DNA of 64,000 nucleotides from Peribacillus simplex (GCF_900156045.1 NZ_FTMX01000011.1:62001-126000); one strand, 5' to 3'. Counted from the first letter of the stretch, positions 1-7,945 are shown. The notes: generated by a model not told the origin, from the sequence alone. Numbers and translations are program-made.

Positions 1-2
1 TC

Positions 3-1043
3 GAACCGAAAATCAATGATCACGGTTATATTAAATTACAGGGCTGTAAACATCCCCTTTTGCCGCAGGACAGCGTACCTTTGGATTTTGAAATCGGGAA
101 GGACTATCGCAGCTTGATTATTACAGGCCCTAATGCAGGGGGTAAAACAGTCGTCCTGAAAACGATCGGCATCCTTACATTGGCCGTCATGTCAGGGCTG
201 CATGTTGCCGGGAAAGAAGGAACGGAGCTTGCCGTCTTTGATCAGGTATTCGTCGATATCGGTGATAATCAAAGCATTGAAAATGCACTGAGCACGTTTT
301 CATCGCATATGAAAAACATCTCGGAAATCATGGGGGCATTAACCAATAACTCCTTGCTGCTGTTCGATGAAATCGGGAGCGGAACGGAACCGAATGAAGG
401 AGCCGCATTGGCGATTGCCATCCTTGAGGAATTTTATCAGAGGGGCTGCATAACCGTCGCGACCACCCATTATGGTGAAATCAAGCGCTATTCTGAAATA
501 CACAGTGATTTCATGAATGCGGCCATGCAATTCAACAGTGAAACACTTGAGCCAAAATACAAGCTGTTGATCGGTCAATCCGGGGAAAGCAATGCCCTCT
601 GGATAGCCAAAAAAATGAATGTTCGTGAACAGGTCCTGCAAAAGGCAAAGCTCTATATCGACAATAAAGACTACGACTTGGAGCGTGTCGAGGAAGGTAA
701 AATCAAAAAAGCGAAGCCAACGGCCGTTCCTAAGGAAGCATCCTATGAATATGAAGTCGGTGACAAAGTGAAGGTAAGCGAACTGAATGGCTATGCAATC
801 GTTTATAAGAAAAAAGATTCTTACAATAATGTCACCGTTCTTTTCGAAGATACCTTCAAGGAGGTTCATGCCAGTAGGCTCGAGTTGGAAATAAAGGCCG
901 TCGATTTATATCCTGAAGGCTATGATCTCAATACTTTATTTGTTAGCTACAAAGAAAGGAAATTGAACCACGACCTTGAACGGGGGTCAAAGAAAGCGCT
1001 AAAGAACGTAGCAGCGGATATCCGGAAGAAGCTTGGTGAATAA
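3..1043 (+). CDS. MutS2-like DNA mismatch-repair family ATPase, C-terminal part (5' end outside window)
   Basis: The reading frame is open from base 3, so the gene starts before the window; 346 residues are visible. The GCKHPLLP-type lead-in, a Walker A loop GPNAGGKT (about bases 126-149), Walker B LLLFDEIGSGTEPNEG and the switch histidine in ATTHYGEIKRYS are the ABC ATPase signatures of MutS family domain V. The best match is the MutS2 branch, which acts on branched DNA or stalled ribosomes rather than on ordinary mismatches. The C-terminus ends about 120 residues after a KOW-like stretch (GDKVKVSELNGYAIV) and has no Smr nuclease domain, so it is shorter than canonical MutS2. A strong terminator follows. 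A decayed copy of bases 762-835 lies about 3 kb downstream. Confidence 0.85.
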   Translation, partial: EPKINDHGYIKLQGCKHPLLPQDSVPLDFEIGKDYRSLIITGPNAGGKTVVLKTIGILTLAVMSGLHVAGKEGTELAVFDQVFVDIGDNQSIENALSTFSSHMKNISEIMGALTNNSLLLFDEIGSGTEPNEGAALAIAILEEFYQRGCITVATTHYGEIKRYSEIHSDFMNAAMQFNSETLEPKYKLLIGQSGESNALWIAKKMNVREQVLQKAKLYIDNKDYDLERVEEGKIKKAKPTAVPKEASYEYEVGDKVKVSELNGYAIVYKKKDSYNNVTVLFEDTFKEVHASRLELEIKAVDLYPEGYDLNTLFVSYKERKLNHDLERGSKKALKNVAADIRKKLGE

Positions 1044-1068
1044 CCTGATGTAAAAACCAACATCGGCA

Positions 1069-1110
1069 GGGTATGAGTTCTGTATTTACAGGGGCTCATA
1101 CCCTTTAATT
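1069..1110 (+). terminator. Rho-independent terminator after the mutS2-like gene
   Basis: Perfect 9-bp inverted repeat GGGTATGAG / CTCATACCC (1069-1077, 1095-1103) followed by TTTAATTTT. It separates the MutS-like gene from the Rrf2 locus. Confidence 0.75.
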
Positions 1111-1289
1111 TTCCCTTGATTTCTCGTGTGGATCATTATCAGTCACATCTATTGCATGACCAAACATTTTAAAAAGGAATATATAATGGGAATGTACTGT
1201 TGTTTAAACAAGACAAGATTTTGGAAGGATGATCGATCGTTAGGTGAGGTAAAAAAGTTTGCGGTTTTTTGCAGCTTGAGTTACAATCA

Positions 1290-1314
1290 ATTACGGATAT
1301 TAAAAGTCTGTAAT
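1290..1314 (+). promoter_or_regulatory. Putative Rrf2 operator, copy 1 (autoregulation)
   Basis: A 25-bp imperfect dyad with arms ATTAC and GTAAT and a core GGATATTAA..GTCT lies 23 bases upstream of the Rrf2 start. An almost identical 25-mer (1781-1805) lies upstream of the next gene. The core contains a TATTAA that could serve as the -10, with TTGAGT at 1276-1281 as a possible -35, so occupancy would block transcription. Binding by the adjacent Rrf2 protein is inference. Confidence 0.6.
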
Positions 1315-1337
1315 AGTTTTAATTATGAGGTGCATCA

Positions 1338-1766
1338 ATGAAGTATTCAAAGGCAACCAATTATGCACTACATACAATGGTGCATTTAACGATGGAACCG
1401 AAAGGTCAGGCGGTAAGCGTGGATCAGCTGGCGTACATGCAAGATTTGTCTCCGACGTACTTGTCGAAGATTTTGACGAAGCTTGTGAAGGCAGGATTAA
1501 TTGAATCAGTGCCAGGGGCAAAAGGCGGCTACAGCATTTCACGACGCGCACAGGACATTTCGTTTCTGGATGTTATTGAAGCGGTGGAGGGTCAGTCGGT
1601 GCTGTTCAACTGTGCGTTTGACCATGACGAAAGCGAGTGTATAATTGAGCGCGTGATGTTCGAGGCGGAAGGCAACATGAAGAAAGAACTGGCTGGACGA
1701 ACGATTCAAAGCATTGCGGAGCAGATAGAAAAAAAACATGGTCATGAGACAAAAAAAGAAAAATAA
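1338..1766 (+). CDS. Rrf2 family transcriptional regulator
   Basis: A 142-residue protein with the Rrf2 winged helix-turn-helix: the start MKYSKATNYALHTMVHL, the recognition region LSPTYLSKILTKLVKAGLI and the wing GAKGGYSI. The sensor region has two cysteines (C92 and C101, in NCAFDHDESEC), not the three of NsrR/IscR-type Fe-S members. This resembles YwnA/CymR-like or thiol-responsive members, and disulfide sensing is possible but unproven. RBS-like GAGG precedes the ATG. It is followed by a thioredoxin-reductase-like gene that shares its operator, so the two probably form a redox-responsive pair. Confidence 0.9.
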   Translation: MKYSKATNYALHTMVHLTMEPKGQAVSVDQLAYMQDLSPTYLSKILTKLVKAGLIESVPGAKGGYSISRRAQDISFLDVIEAVEGQSVLFNCAFDHDESECIIERVMFEAEGNMKKELAGRTIQSIAEQIEKKHGHETKKEK

Positions 1767-1780
1767 ATTTTTTTACACAA

Positions 1781-1805
1781 ATTAAGGATATTAAGGGTCT
1801 CTAAT
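1781..1805 (+). promoter_or_regulatory. Putative Rrf2 operator, copy 2
   Basis: ATTAAGGATATTAAGGGTCT plus CTAAT matches copy 1 at 20 of 25 positions and continues to match beyond it (TAATAG.TTT). It lies in the 66-base gap between the Rrf2 gene and the oxidoreductase, 28 bases before the GTG start, so the second gene appears to have its own controlled promoter. Confidence 0.6.
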
Positions 1806-1832
1806 AGATTTTATAAAGAAGGAGTGTTTCAT

Positions 1833-2738
1833 GTGCTGGATTGTGTAATCATTGGCGGAGGACCTGCAGGACTGAATGCCGCATTGGTCATGGGGCGTGC
1901 TGGACGGAAAACAATTTTGTTTGATGAGGATAAACCCCGTAACCGGGTGACGCAGGAGTCGCACGGATTTATCACACAGGATGGGGTAAAGCCGTCAGAG
2001 TTCAAGAAGCGGGCAAGAACGGATGTCCAGAAATACCCGTCCGTCTCCATTAAGGAGGAGCGGGTGGAGATTATTGAAAAAGCCAGTGGGGTGTTCCGGA
2101 TTCAAACGAAAGGCGGAACGGATTACATGGCGAAAAAAGTGCTTCTTGCAACAGGTCTTCGGGATGTTTTGCCGGAGATTCCAAGCATACAGAATGTATA
2201 CGGAACGAGTGTTTTCAGCTGTCCGTTTTGTGACGGCTGGGAAATGCGGGGCCAAGCATTGGCGGTGATTGCAGAAAATGAACGGGCTTCTCATATGGGA
2301 AAACTGTTGTCAAACTGGAGCGATGATGTAATTGTGTTTACAAATGGCTATCAGATGCTTGATGAGGAGAAGGATATCTTGGCTAGGCAGAACGTGACAG
2401 TCGTGGAAGAAAAGATTGAAGGTGTTGAATCGAAAGGAGGGCAGCTGACATCGATCCGGCTGCAAAGCGGACAGGAAATCAAAAGGGAGGCAGGGATTGT
2501 GGTGATGGACTTGGTGCAGTCTGCTCCTTTTGCGGAACAGCTCGGCTGCGAGATCACTCCAAACGGCGGGATTAAAGTGGATTCATTTGGGCGAACAACG
2601 GTTGAAGGAGTATATGCATGCGGAGATACATCACTCAGCACGCCTTCCCAGCTGGTCATTGCTGCGGCGGAGGGCAATAAAGCGGCCGCTGGACTCATCA
2701 TGGATTTAGTTGAAGCTGCATTTCTTTTGGAGGCATAA
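1833..2738 (+). CDS. Thioredoxin-reductase-like FAD-dependent disulfide oxidoreductase
   Basis: A 301-residue flavoprotein. The FAD dinucleotide fold is VIIGGGPAGLNAA at residues 5-17, the redox pair is CPFC at 130-133 inside CPFCDGWE, and the C-terminal FAD motif is GVYACGDTS. The length suits the TrxB-like family, but the usual GGGDSA NADPH loop is replaced by VIAENERAS, as in the CPxCDGWE subgroup of TrxR-like enzymes whose electron donor and acceptor vary. An upstream GTG at 1824 abuts the RBS GAAGGAG, so the GTG at 1833 (9-base spacing) was chosen. The substrate is unknown; the twin Rrf2 operator suggests a thiol or redox stress role. Confidence 0.85.
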   Translation: MLDCVIIGGGPAGLNAALVMGRAGRKTILFDEDKPRNRVTQESHGFITQDGVKPSEFKKRARTDVQKYPSVSIKEERVEIIEKASGVFRIQTKGGTDYMAKKVLLATGLRDVLPEIPSIQNVYGTSVFSCPFCDGWEMRGQALAVIAENERASHMGKLLSNWSDDVIVFTNGYQMLDEEKDILARQNVTVVEEKIEGVESKGGQLTSIRLQSGQEIKREAGIVVMDLVQSAPFAEQLGCEITPNGGIKVDSFGRTTVEGVYACGDTSLSTPSQLVIAAAEGNKAAAGLIMDLVEAAFLLEA

Positions 2739-2776
2739 AAATCCTTGACTGCATAAGAGTATTTTTAAAAAGAAAA

Positions 2777-2994
2777 AGCTCTTTTCGTTAACATTGTTGT
2801 TTTTAAAACGAAACGATTTAAGGTTGATTGGAGTGGAAGTGCGAGACTCCTGCGGGAGCAGCGGGACAGGTGAGACCCCACAGTCGTTCACGTCGAGGAG
2901 GCTCACCGCCCGCCCCGCGGAAAGCGAGCATTGGAGGGGAAATCAACCACACCGCATTACTTGGTGAATAGCAACAAAGTATGCGAAAACAGCC
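2777..2994 (+). mobile_element. 218-bp non-autonomous repeat element (MITE-like), copy A
   Basis: The ends are imperfect inverted repeats (GCTCTTTTCG ... CGAAAACAGC) around a GC-rich core beginning GGTTGATTGGAG and containing GACTCCTGCGGGAGCAGCGG. The exact 8-base sequence AAAGAAAA flanks it on both sides (2769-2776 and 2995-3002), as a target-site duplication would. It has no coding capacity; ORFs read from the minus strand (for example 2706-2906) are repeat translations. Other copies are at 6742, 22396 and 48701. Confidence 0.75.
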
Positions 2995-3032
2995 AAAGAA
3001 AAAGAGCTAATATTTGTAAAGGGGATTGAGGC

Positions 3033-3662
3033 ATGACAGAATTCTGGGAATCAAGTTTTATAGAAAATCAAATGATGTGGGGATTTGAACCTTCAGACTC
3101 CGCAATCTTGGCAAAGGACTTTTTCTTTGAGAATAAAGTTAAGGATATATTGATTCCTGGTATTGGATATGGCAGAAACGCAAAGGTATTTATTGAAAAC
3201 GGAATAAATATAACAGGTATTGAGATTTCAAAAACAGCGATACATTTGGCAAGGCAAAATGGGCTTAATAATAGTATTTTTCATGGTTCGGTAACCTATA
3301 TGCCTTTTGATGACAAACTTTATGAGGGGATATTTTGTTATGCGCTTATTCACTTATTGAATAATCGTGAGAGAGATAAGTTTATTAAAGATTGCTATAA
3401 TCAGTTAAAGCCAAACGGATATATGATTTTTACTGCTATTTCAAAAGAAGCCCCGATGTTTGGCAAGGGCAAACAACTAGGTAAGGACTATTTCGAGATA
3501 ATGGAAGGGGTAAAAATGTTTTTTTATGATTCCGATTCGATAAAACAGGAATTTGGAAAATATGGATTGATCGATTCTTCGGAAATTGTCGAGCCGCATA
3601 AGAATATGGAAAATAAACCTCCATTTAAATTTACAATGATAAAATGTCAAAAAGAACTATAA
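3033..3662 (+). CDS. Class I SAM-dependent methyltransferase
   Basis: A 209-residue Rossmann-type methyltransferase. Motif I is ILIPGIGYGRNAKVF (about residues 41-55), the acidic end of strand 2 is ITGIEIS, and the post-I region is YEGIFCYALIHLL. The length and GIGYGRNA motif resemble the TehB/UbiE-like small-molecule methyltransferases found widely in Bacillus. RBS AAAGGGG precedes the ATG. Its base composition is more AT-rich than its neighbours and it sits between two repeat elements, so horizontal acquisition is possible. The substrate cannot be told from sequence. Confidence 0.85.
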   Translation: MTEFWESSFIENQMMWGFEPSDSAILAKDFFFENKVKDILIPGIGYGRNAKVFIENGINITGIEISKTAIHLARQNGLNNSIFHGSVTYMPFDDKLYEGIFCYALIHLLNNRERDKFIKDCYNQLKPNGYMIFTAISKEAPMFGKGKQLGKDYFEIMEGVKMFFYDSDSIKQEFGKYGLIDSSEIVEPHKNMENKPPFKFTMIKCQKEL

Positions 3663-3681
3663 TACAAGTACATTGAAAAAA

Positions 3682-3724
3682 GGGCATGTTTTGATCAATC
3701 ATTTTTCAACGCATGCTCTTTTCT
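3682..3724 (+). terminator. Terminator after the methyltransferase
   Basis: Stem GGGCATG / CATGCTC with an inner TTGA/TCAA extension, followed by TTTTCTATTT. Confidence 0.6.
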
Positions 3725-3740
3725 ATTTGCTCGCGGCCGC

Positions 3741-3832
3741 CGACAAAGTGAGGGTAATCCAATTGTGGATGTGCAATCGTTTATAAGAAAAAGGATTCAT
3801 GGATGATGACGTCGTTCTTGTGAATGGTACGA
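3741..3832 (+). pseudogene. Fossil fragment of a mutS2-like gene
   Basis: About 90 bases align by eye with bases 761-852 of the MutS2-like gene: both start GACAAAGTGA.GGTAA and share TGCAATCGTTTATAAGAAAAA, then a GTTCTT-containing tail. A one-base deletion and an in-frame TAA break the reading frame. No start, RBS or remaining domains are present. It represents the KOW-like stretch only, either duplicated from the gene 3 kb upstream or left from a lost paralogue. Confidence 0.6.
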
Positions 3833-3843
3833 TCATCAAAAAT

Positions 3844-4004
3844 GCAAAAAAGCCTCTCTAAAAGGCTTCAGTTATTCGATCAAAATTTTAAAAAGTAGAT
3901 TGGAGCGGGTGTTCGGGACTCCCGCGGAAAGCGAGTGCCCTACGTTCCAATCAGCGTTCAAATTGTCTACAGTCTGAAGCCTATCCAATGACAGGCTTTT
4001 TTGC
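3844..4004. repeat. Short family-2 repeat bounded by two outward terminators
   Basis: A truncated GC-rich core (AGATTGGAGCGGGTGTTCGG ... GCGGAAAGCGAGTGCC) is bracketed by inverted hairpins. On the left, AGCCT/AGGCT (3851-3868) is followed on the minus strand by a T run. On the right, AGCCT/AGGCT (3978-3997) is followed on the plus strand by TTTTTT. The two ends are inverted copies of each other (GCAAAAAAGCCT ... AGGCTTTTTTGC). The left hairpin can terminate the minus-strand operon ending at 4027. The right end contains TTGTCTACAGTCTG, also found at 7977 and 28930. Confidence 0.6.
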
Positions 4005-4026
4005 GTTGTATTGCTAAAAGGCTATT

Positions 4027-4170
4027 TTACTGAACTCTTTTACTTCTATCATGATATAGATTAATTAATTCTGCATTTTGCTCATTCATCTTTTTTACAT
4101 TCTTATTAATCGTGGCCAATTCCCACAGTACAGCTAATCCAAAGATTAGCATAAGCGTTAATAAATCCAT
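4027..4170 (-). CDS. Small single-pass membrane protein (47 aa)
   Basis: An ATG at 4168-4170 (minus strand) is preceded by a strong RBS, ATAGGAGGGCAACG. The product starts MDLLTLMLIFGLAVLWELAT, a hydrophobic N-terminal helix, and continues with a charged, heptad-like tail (INKNVKKMNEQNAELINLYH). It begins 10 bases after the EamA stop, so it is translated from the same transcript. No family was recognised. It could be an accessory subunit of the transporter or an independent small membrane protein. Confidence 0.7.
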   Translation of the reverse strand: MDLLTLMLIFGLAVLWELATINKNVKKMNEQNAELINLYHDRSKRVQ

Positions 4171-4180
4171 CGTTGCCCTC

Positions 4181-5164
4181 CTATTGATGTTGTGTACCTT
4201 CAATTAAATGATTCTTTTCACTTGGATTCATTTTCTCAACTCGGGAAGGCAAGTTTTTTCTTTGATAATAATTGTTTTGAATCAATGCATATATCACTAA
4301 AAAAGTTCCCAGTAATTCGGATGATGTTAGTGATTTTCCTTGGATAAAAATGATGACCAACGTTGTTATTGGAACTAAATTGATAAATAGGATTCCATTG
4401 ATAGGCGTTAAAAGTTTAATGCCTAAATTCCAGCTTAAAAGGGCAATGGCTCCAGGGAAAATAATCATGAAAATCATTTCGCCATAAATGGATTGCATAA
4501 CTTCTGCTGTAGGGACAGACAGGCCCATTGCAGTTGCGAGGAATGTTATGATTGCTGATACTGCAGTTCCTAAGATGCACGTTAAAGTCGAATAGCGAAG
4601 TGTTGACCATCCATTAAATTGGTCGCCGCCCATCGTATATATAACCCAGCCTATAACCCCGATGAGAATGAAAAGGATAGGGATGAGGCTATCTTTCAAT
4701 AAAAATAGGAATGATATATCGCCATTGGTAATGACAAGAATGGCCCCTATCAAGGCAATGAACATGCTGGCGATGGTATACTTCATCGGTCTGGCATTTT
4801 TGAAAACCCACATTATCAAGACTGAAATCATGGGCATTAATGATTCCATGATGGAAGCGACAATCACCCCGTTATGTCCCAGTAAGTCTTGACCTGCGAA
4901 AATGAGAAAGTTGTATACAGTGAACGCCATCGTTCCAAAAAACAATAATTTCTTCCCTTTCCCTTCCAGGCTAAAAGCCTTCTTCCCTTCTTTAATTAAA
5001 AGCAATATCGTTAAAATTACGCTAACAGCCAAATATCGAAGAAAAGAGAAATAAAAAGGATCAATATACATTAAGGCCCTTTCTGCAACTGGAAACATCG
5101 CTCCCCAAGAAATGCTGGCTGTCAAACATAAAAGTGCACCGATTAAAACTTGATTTTTTTTCAT
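4181..5164 (-). CDS. EamA/DMT family transporter (drug/metabolite exporter)
   Basis: A 327-residue protein with about ten predicted membrane helices in two EamA repeats. It starts MKKNQVLIGALLCLTASISWGAMFPVAERAL, where the SWG and N-terminal proline are typical of DMT exporters, and the second repeat is around residues 155-300. It likely exports an amino acid or other metabolite through the cytoplasmic membrane. It is transcribed divergently from a LysR regulator, the usual arrangement for an exporter induced by its substrate. RBS GAGGGGAAG precedes the ATG. Confidence 0.88.
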   Translation of the reverse strand: MKKNQVLIGALLCLTASISWGAMFPVAERALMYIDPFYFSFLRYLAVSVILTILLLIKEGKKAFSLEGKGKKLLFFGTMAFTVYNFLIFAGQDLLGHNGVIVASIMESLMPMISVLIMWVFKNARPMKYTIASMFIALIGAILVITNGDISFLFLLKDSLIPILFILIGVIGWVIYTMGGDQFNGWSTLRYSTLTCILGTAVSAIITFLATAMGLSVPTAEVMQSIYGEMIFMIIFPGAIALLSWNLGIKLLTPINGILFINLVPITTLVIIFIQGKSLTSSELLGTFLVIYALIQNNYYQRKNLPSRVEKMNPSEKNHLIEGTQHQ

Positions 5165-5220
5165 AAAAGCTTCCCCTCAAAAATAATGATTGATTAAATT
5201 CCTATACACACCTTATGATA

Positions 5221-5245
5221 AAGTCATTATCATGTAAAATGACTT
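5221..5245. promoter_or_regulatory. Probable LysR operator in the divergent intergenic region
   Basis: Perfect 8-bp inverted repeat AAGTCATT / AATGACTT with a 9-base spacer, in the 134-base gap between the divergent EamA and LysR genes. A T-rich/A-rich interrupted dyad in this position is what LysR proteins recognise. The assignment to this regulator is by position. Confidence 0.55.
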
Positions 5246-5298
5246 AAAATGAATATAATCATCATTATTAATGATAGTTGAGATAGGGGGGCACTTTT

Positions 5299-6195
5299 AT
5301 GGAAATGCGGGATTTGCAAATATTCCAGTGCGTCGCTAAATATGGCAGCGTAAGTAAGGCGGCTGTTGAATTGAATTACGTCCAATCCAATGTAACGGCA
5401 AGGATTAAGCATTTAGAGCAGGAGTTACGGACGCCTTTATTCAATCGGCATAAACGAGGCATGTCTTTAACTGCAGAGGCTAGAAAAATGCTTGAGTATG
5501 TAAACAAAATTTTGCTTGATGTGGAAGAACTCAAGCAAGTATTCCTGGATAGTGAAACACCTACAGGGATATTGAACATCGGTACAGTTGAAACGGTCAG
5601 CGATCTTCCCAGGATTCTAGCCTCTTATTATAAACAGTATCCCAATGTCGATTTATCCATAAAGGCGGGGATAACCGAGGATTTAATTAAAGATGTCATC
5701 GAACATAGGCTGGATGGCGCTTTTGTTACAGGACCGATTAAACATCCGCTCATTCAGCCATACGATGTGTGTACAGAAAAACTTGTATTAGTTACAAGAA
5801 ATGAAACATTTAACCTTGAAGAAATGATTACAGAACCATTTTTAGTATTCAGTCAGGGCTGTGGCTATCGCTCTAAACTGGAACAATGGCTGAAAGAGGA
5901 AGAAGTGATGCCCAAAAGGATCATGGAGTTCAATGTATTGGAAACGATCCTAACCAGCGTAACACTCGGCCTTGGCATTACCCTCGTACCCCATTCAGCG
6001 GTAAATCACCTTGCAGACCATGAAAACGTGCACGTGCATGCAATTCCGGAAGAATACGGCAATATCTCGACTGTCTTCATTCACCGTAAAGATGCTTATA
6101 TGACAAACTCCATGAAAAGCTTCTTACTAACCATCGAAGCTCATCATGACAGCCGTTTTAAGCAAAATCCTGGAACCATTCCTGAGCTAATATGA
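5299..6195 (+). CDS. LysR family transcriptional regulator
   Basis: A 298-residue LTTR. The N-terminal HTH is in MRDLQIFQCVAKYGSVSKAA..LNYVQSNVTARIKHLE..L (residues 3-45) and is followed by the linker helix and a periplasmic-binding-like effector domain from about residue 90. RBS GATAGGGGGG precedes the ATG. It is divergent from the EamA exporter and its small partner gene and probably controls them. The effector is unknown. Confidence 0.92.
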   Translation: MEMRDLQIFQCVAKYGSVSKAAVELNYVQSNVTARIKHLEQELRTPLFNRHKRGMSLTAEARKMLEYVNKILLDVEELKQVFLDSETPTGILNIGTVETVSDLPRILASYYKQYPNVDLSIKAGITEDLIKDVIEHRLDGAFVTGPIKHPLIQPYDVCTEKLVLVTRNETFNLEEMITEPFLVFSQGCGYRSKLEQWLKEEEVMPKRIMEFNVLETILTSVTLGLGITLVPHSAVNHLADHENVHVHAIPEEYGNISTVFIHRKDAYMTNSMKSFLLTIEAHHDSRFKQNPGTIPELI

Positions 6196-6290
6196 AGCAT
6201 ATTCTTTACATAGAATGATGGAGGATCTTTGAAACCGATTATTAGGTGAATCTAACGATAACTTGGAAAAGCATTTGTGAATTATTTAGA

Positions 6291-6320
6291 CAAAAAGCCA
6301 ACGATTTCGTTGGCTTTTTG
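6291..6320. terminator. Terminator after the LysR gene
   Basis: Perfect 13-bp hairpin CAAAAAGCCAACG / CGTTGGCTTTTTG with loop ATTT; usable in both directions. Confidence 0.8.
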
Positions 6321-6468
6321 TCTGTACGATCATTTCAATTATCATACAGTCAAATTAAAGAAAAAATTCCCTTCTTAAACTAAACTGGTTGTTTAGCTAA
6401 AGAAAAATTGTATTACTTTTCATCAATTGGGAAAAAATAAAAATAATAGCGAGAAGGAGGGAACAAAG

Positions 6469-6645
6469 ATGGAAGTAAATATGAGTGTTGAAGAAGTCGT
6501 GAATCAAATTTCTGAATTAGTAAAAAAAGAAGGGAAGCCACCTCGAAAGAAAGAGGTAAAGAAGTCAGATCCTGAGTTAATGAAAAATGCATTGTATTAT
6601 TTTCCTAGTTGGGATACTGCAGTAGAACAGAGCATTGGATCGTAA
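6469..6645 (+). CDS. Small protein made of one homing-endonuclease-associated repeat (58 aa)
   Basis: The ATG at 6469 has an excellent RBS (GAGAAGGAGGGAAC). The product contains KKEGKPPRKKEVKKSDPEL..NALYYFPSWDTAVEQ. This fits the GxPPxxxExxxxDPxLxxAxxYFxSWxxA pattern of the DNA-binding helical repeat found beside HNH and homing endonucleases (HNH_repeat). Here the repeat stands alone with no nuclease. It may be a small DNA-binding protein of unknown role. A TTG at 6427 upstream in frame lacks an RBS. Confidence 0.7.
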   Translation: MEVNMSVEEVVNQISELVKKEGKPPRKKEVKKSDPELMKNALYYFPSWDTAVEQSIGS

Positions 6646-6695
6646 CCATAAACGATACATAAACATTTATTTTTGATAAGGCAAGGGAAGTTATG

Positions 6696-6719
6696 AAGGC
6701 CGCCAATTGGCGGCCTTTT
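6696..6719. terminator. Terminator after the 58-aa protein
   Basis: Perfect hairpin AAGGCCGCC / GGCGGCCTT with loop AATT, followed by TTG; the T run is short. Confidence 0.65.
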
Positions 6720-6741
6720 GAACGTGATATTCTTTACATTA

Positions 6742-6945
6742 GGCTGTTTTTGCATACTTTGTTGCTATTCACCAAGTAATGCGGTGTGGTTGATTTCGCC
6801 TCCAAAGCTCGCTTTCCGCGGGGCGGGCGGTAAGCCTCCTCGGCGTGAACGACTGTGGGCTCTCACCTGTCCCGCTGCTCCCGAAGGAGTCTCGCACTTC
6901 CGCTCCAATCAACCTTAAATCGTTTCGTTTTAAAAACAACAATCT
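6742..6945 (-). mobile_element. MITE-like repeat element, copy B (inverted, one end lost)
   Basis: Same family as 2777-2994 in the opposite orientation. It begins GGCTGTTTTTGCATACTTTG and runs through the GC-rich core to AAAACAACAATCTT, where similarity stops about 12 bases short of the expected TACGAAAAGAGCC end. No target duplication is visible because the end is missing. A plus-strand ORF at 6718-6918 is repeat translation. Confidence 0.7.
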
Positions 6946-7246
6946 TATCTATCGAGTAGTTTAGTTGAATAAAGATATGGATGCATCAAAGGACTCCTGA
7001 TCTCGATTAGGGAACTTTATTTCCGGCAAGCCCGTATTAATGTCGATGGCTTACGGATGCGTGAAGCGTTAACTGTTGAAAACGATTTCCTTAAAATTAG
7101 TAAATGGATCAATTTCATATTTTCTTTTCGGAAAGAGTGGAGCATCAATCATTTTTAAGTCTGATACTTGCAAAGAGGTATAGTGTAACTTTTTTTCATG
7201 TGGGACCGTATAATAATTTGTTAAAACACATGAAAAGAGGGTTCCA
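6946..7246. other. Non-coding gap before the lipoprotein gene
   Basis: No supported gene. It contains a TATAAT at 7209-7214 that could be the -10 of the lipoprotein promoter (the -35 is poor), then the RBS AAGAGGG. Confidence 0.5.
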
Positions 7247-7945
7247 ATGAAAAGGATATTGTTGATTTTGGCAGCCGTTTTTTTTGTAACAGGACTTAGT
7301 GCTTGTAACGGAGTCCAGGAGGAAAATAAGGAATCTCCACCAATTTCAGAAAAGCCAAATGATAATCCTAAGCAAACCGACGAACAAGCTGAAGATCCTC
7401 CAGGTGAATCGGTCGATCTGACAAAAGATCGGCCAACTACGAAAACGGATAGAATCATATTAGAAGGTATGGAAGAATCATTTCAATTCACGCTTCATCA
7501 AAGTCAGGCATTGGGATTCTCAACCTACATCGTGGATGACATGGTCGTTGAAGAGGCTAGTTCTGGTGAAGGAGATGCAATGATTGTTTTTGCAAATTTT
7601 GCAGGCAAGAGAAATGAGGATGCCAAAGTTCAAATATTTTCCAAAGAGGGTGCGAATGCGACAATAGAAGAACAGGCGGAGTTTGCGAGGGAAGTTGTGA
7701 TAAGCAACGATTTTGAGATTAAACAGCGACCTGATAATGCGCCCAACCGATTTGATTGGTCTGAGGTTGAATTTGACATTAGTCAGAAGGGCAGTAATTA
7801 TTCAATATTGGGTACAGTGTCGGTTTTTCAACATGGCGATCGGGTTTACTATGCGATCGTTCAATACCCGGAAGAATATGAAGAAGGCTTCATACCGCGG
7901 GTTGTAAAAATGTTTGATGATATCGTATGGTATGAAGCACCTTGA
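7247..7945 (+). CDS. Predicted secreted lipoprotein, unknown function
   Basis: A 232-residue protein with a lipoprotein signal peptide MKRILLILAAVFFVTGLSAC, with LSAC as the lipobox and Cys20 as the acylated residue. A low-complexity acidic/proline linker (about residues 27-65) precedes a folded domain of roughly 150 residues (from about 80) with no recognised family. The linker suggests a surface-tethered domain outside the membrane. RBS AAGAGGG. It is a single gene between a repeat element and a terminator. Confidence 0.75.
   Translation: MKRILLILAAVFFVTGLSACNGVQEENKESPPISEKPNDNPKQTDEQAEDPPGESVDLTKDRPTTKTDRIILEGMEESFQFTLHQSQALGFSTYIVDDMVVEEASSGEGDAMIVFANFAGKRNEDAKVQIFSKEGANATIEEQAEFAREVVISNDFEIKQRPDNAPNRFDWSEVEFDISQKGSNYSILGTVSVFQHGDRVYYAIVQYPEEYEEGFIPRVVKMFDDIVWYEAP

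Noticed and set aside
1126..1341. 71-codon ORF before the Rrf2 gene
   Set aside because: No RBS, an unusual composition, and it spans the Rrf2 promoter and operator.
2706..2906. Minus-strand ORF with CGVSPVPLLPQESRTS; similar ORFs at 22388-22582 and 48576-48830, and 6718-6918 on the plus strand
   Set aside because: They are translations of the GC-rich core of the repeat element, recur wherever a copy occurs and have no ribosome site.
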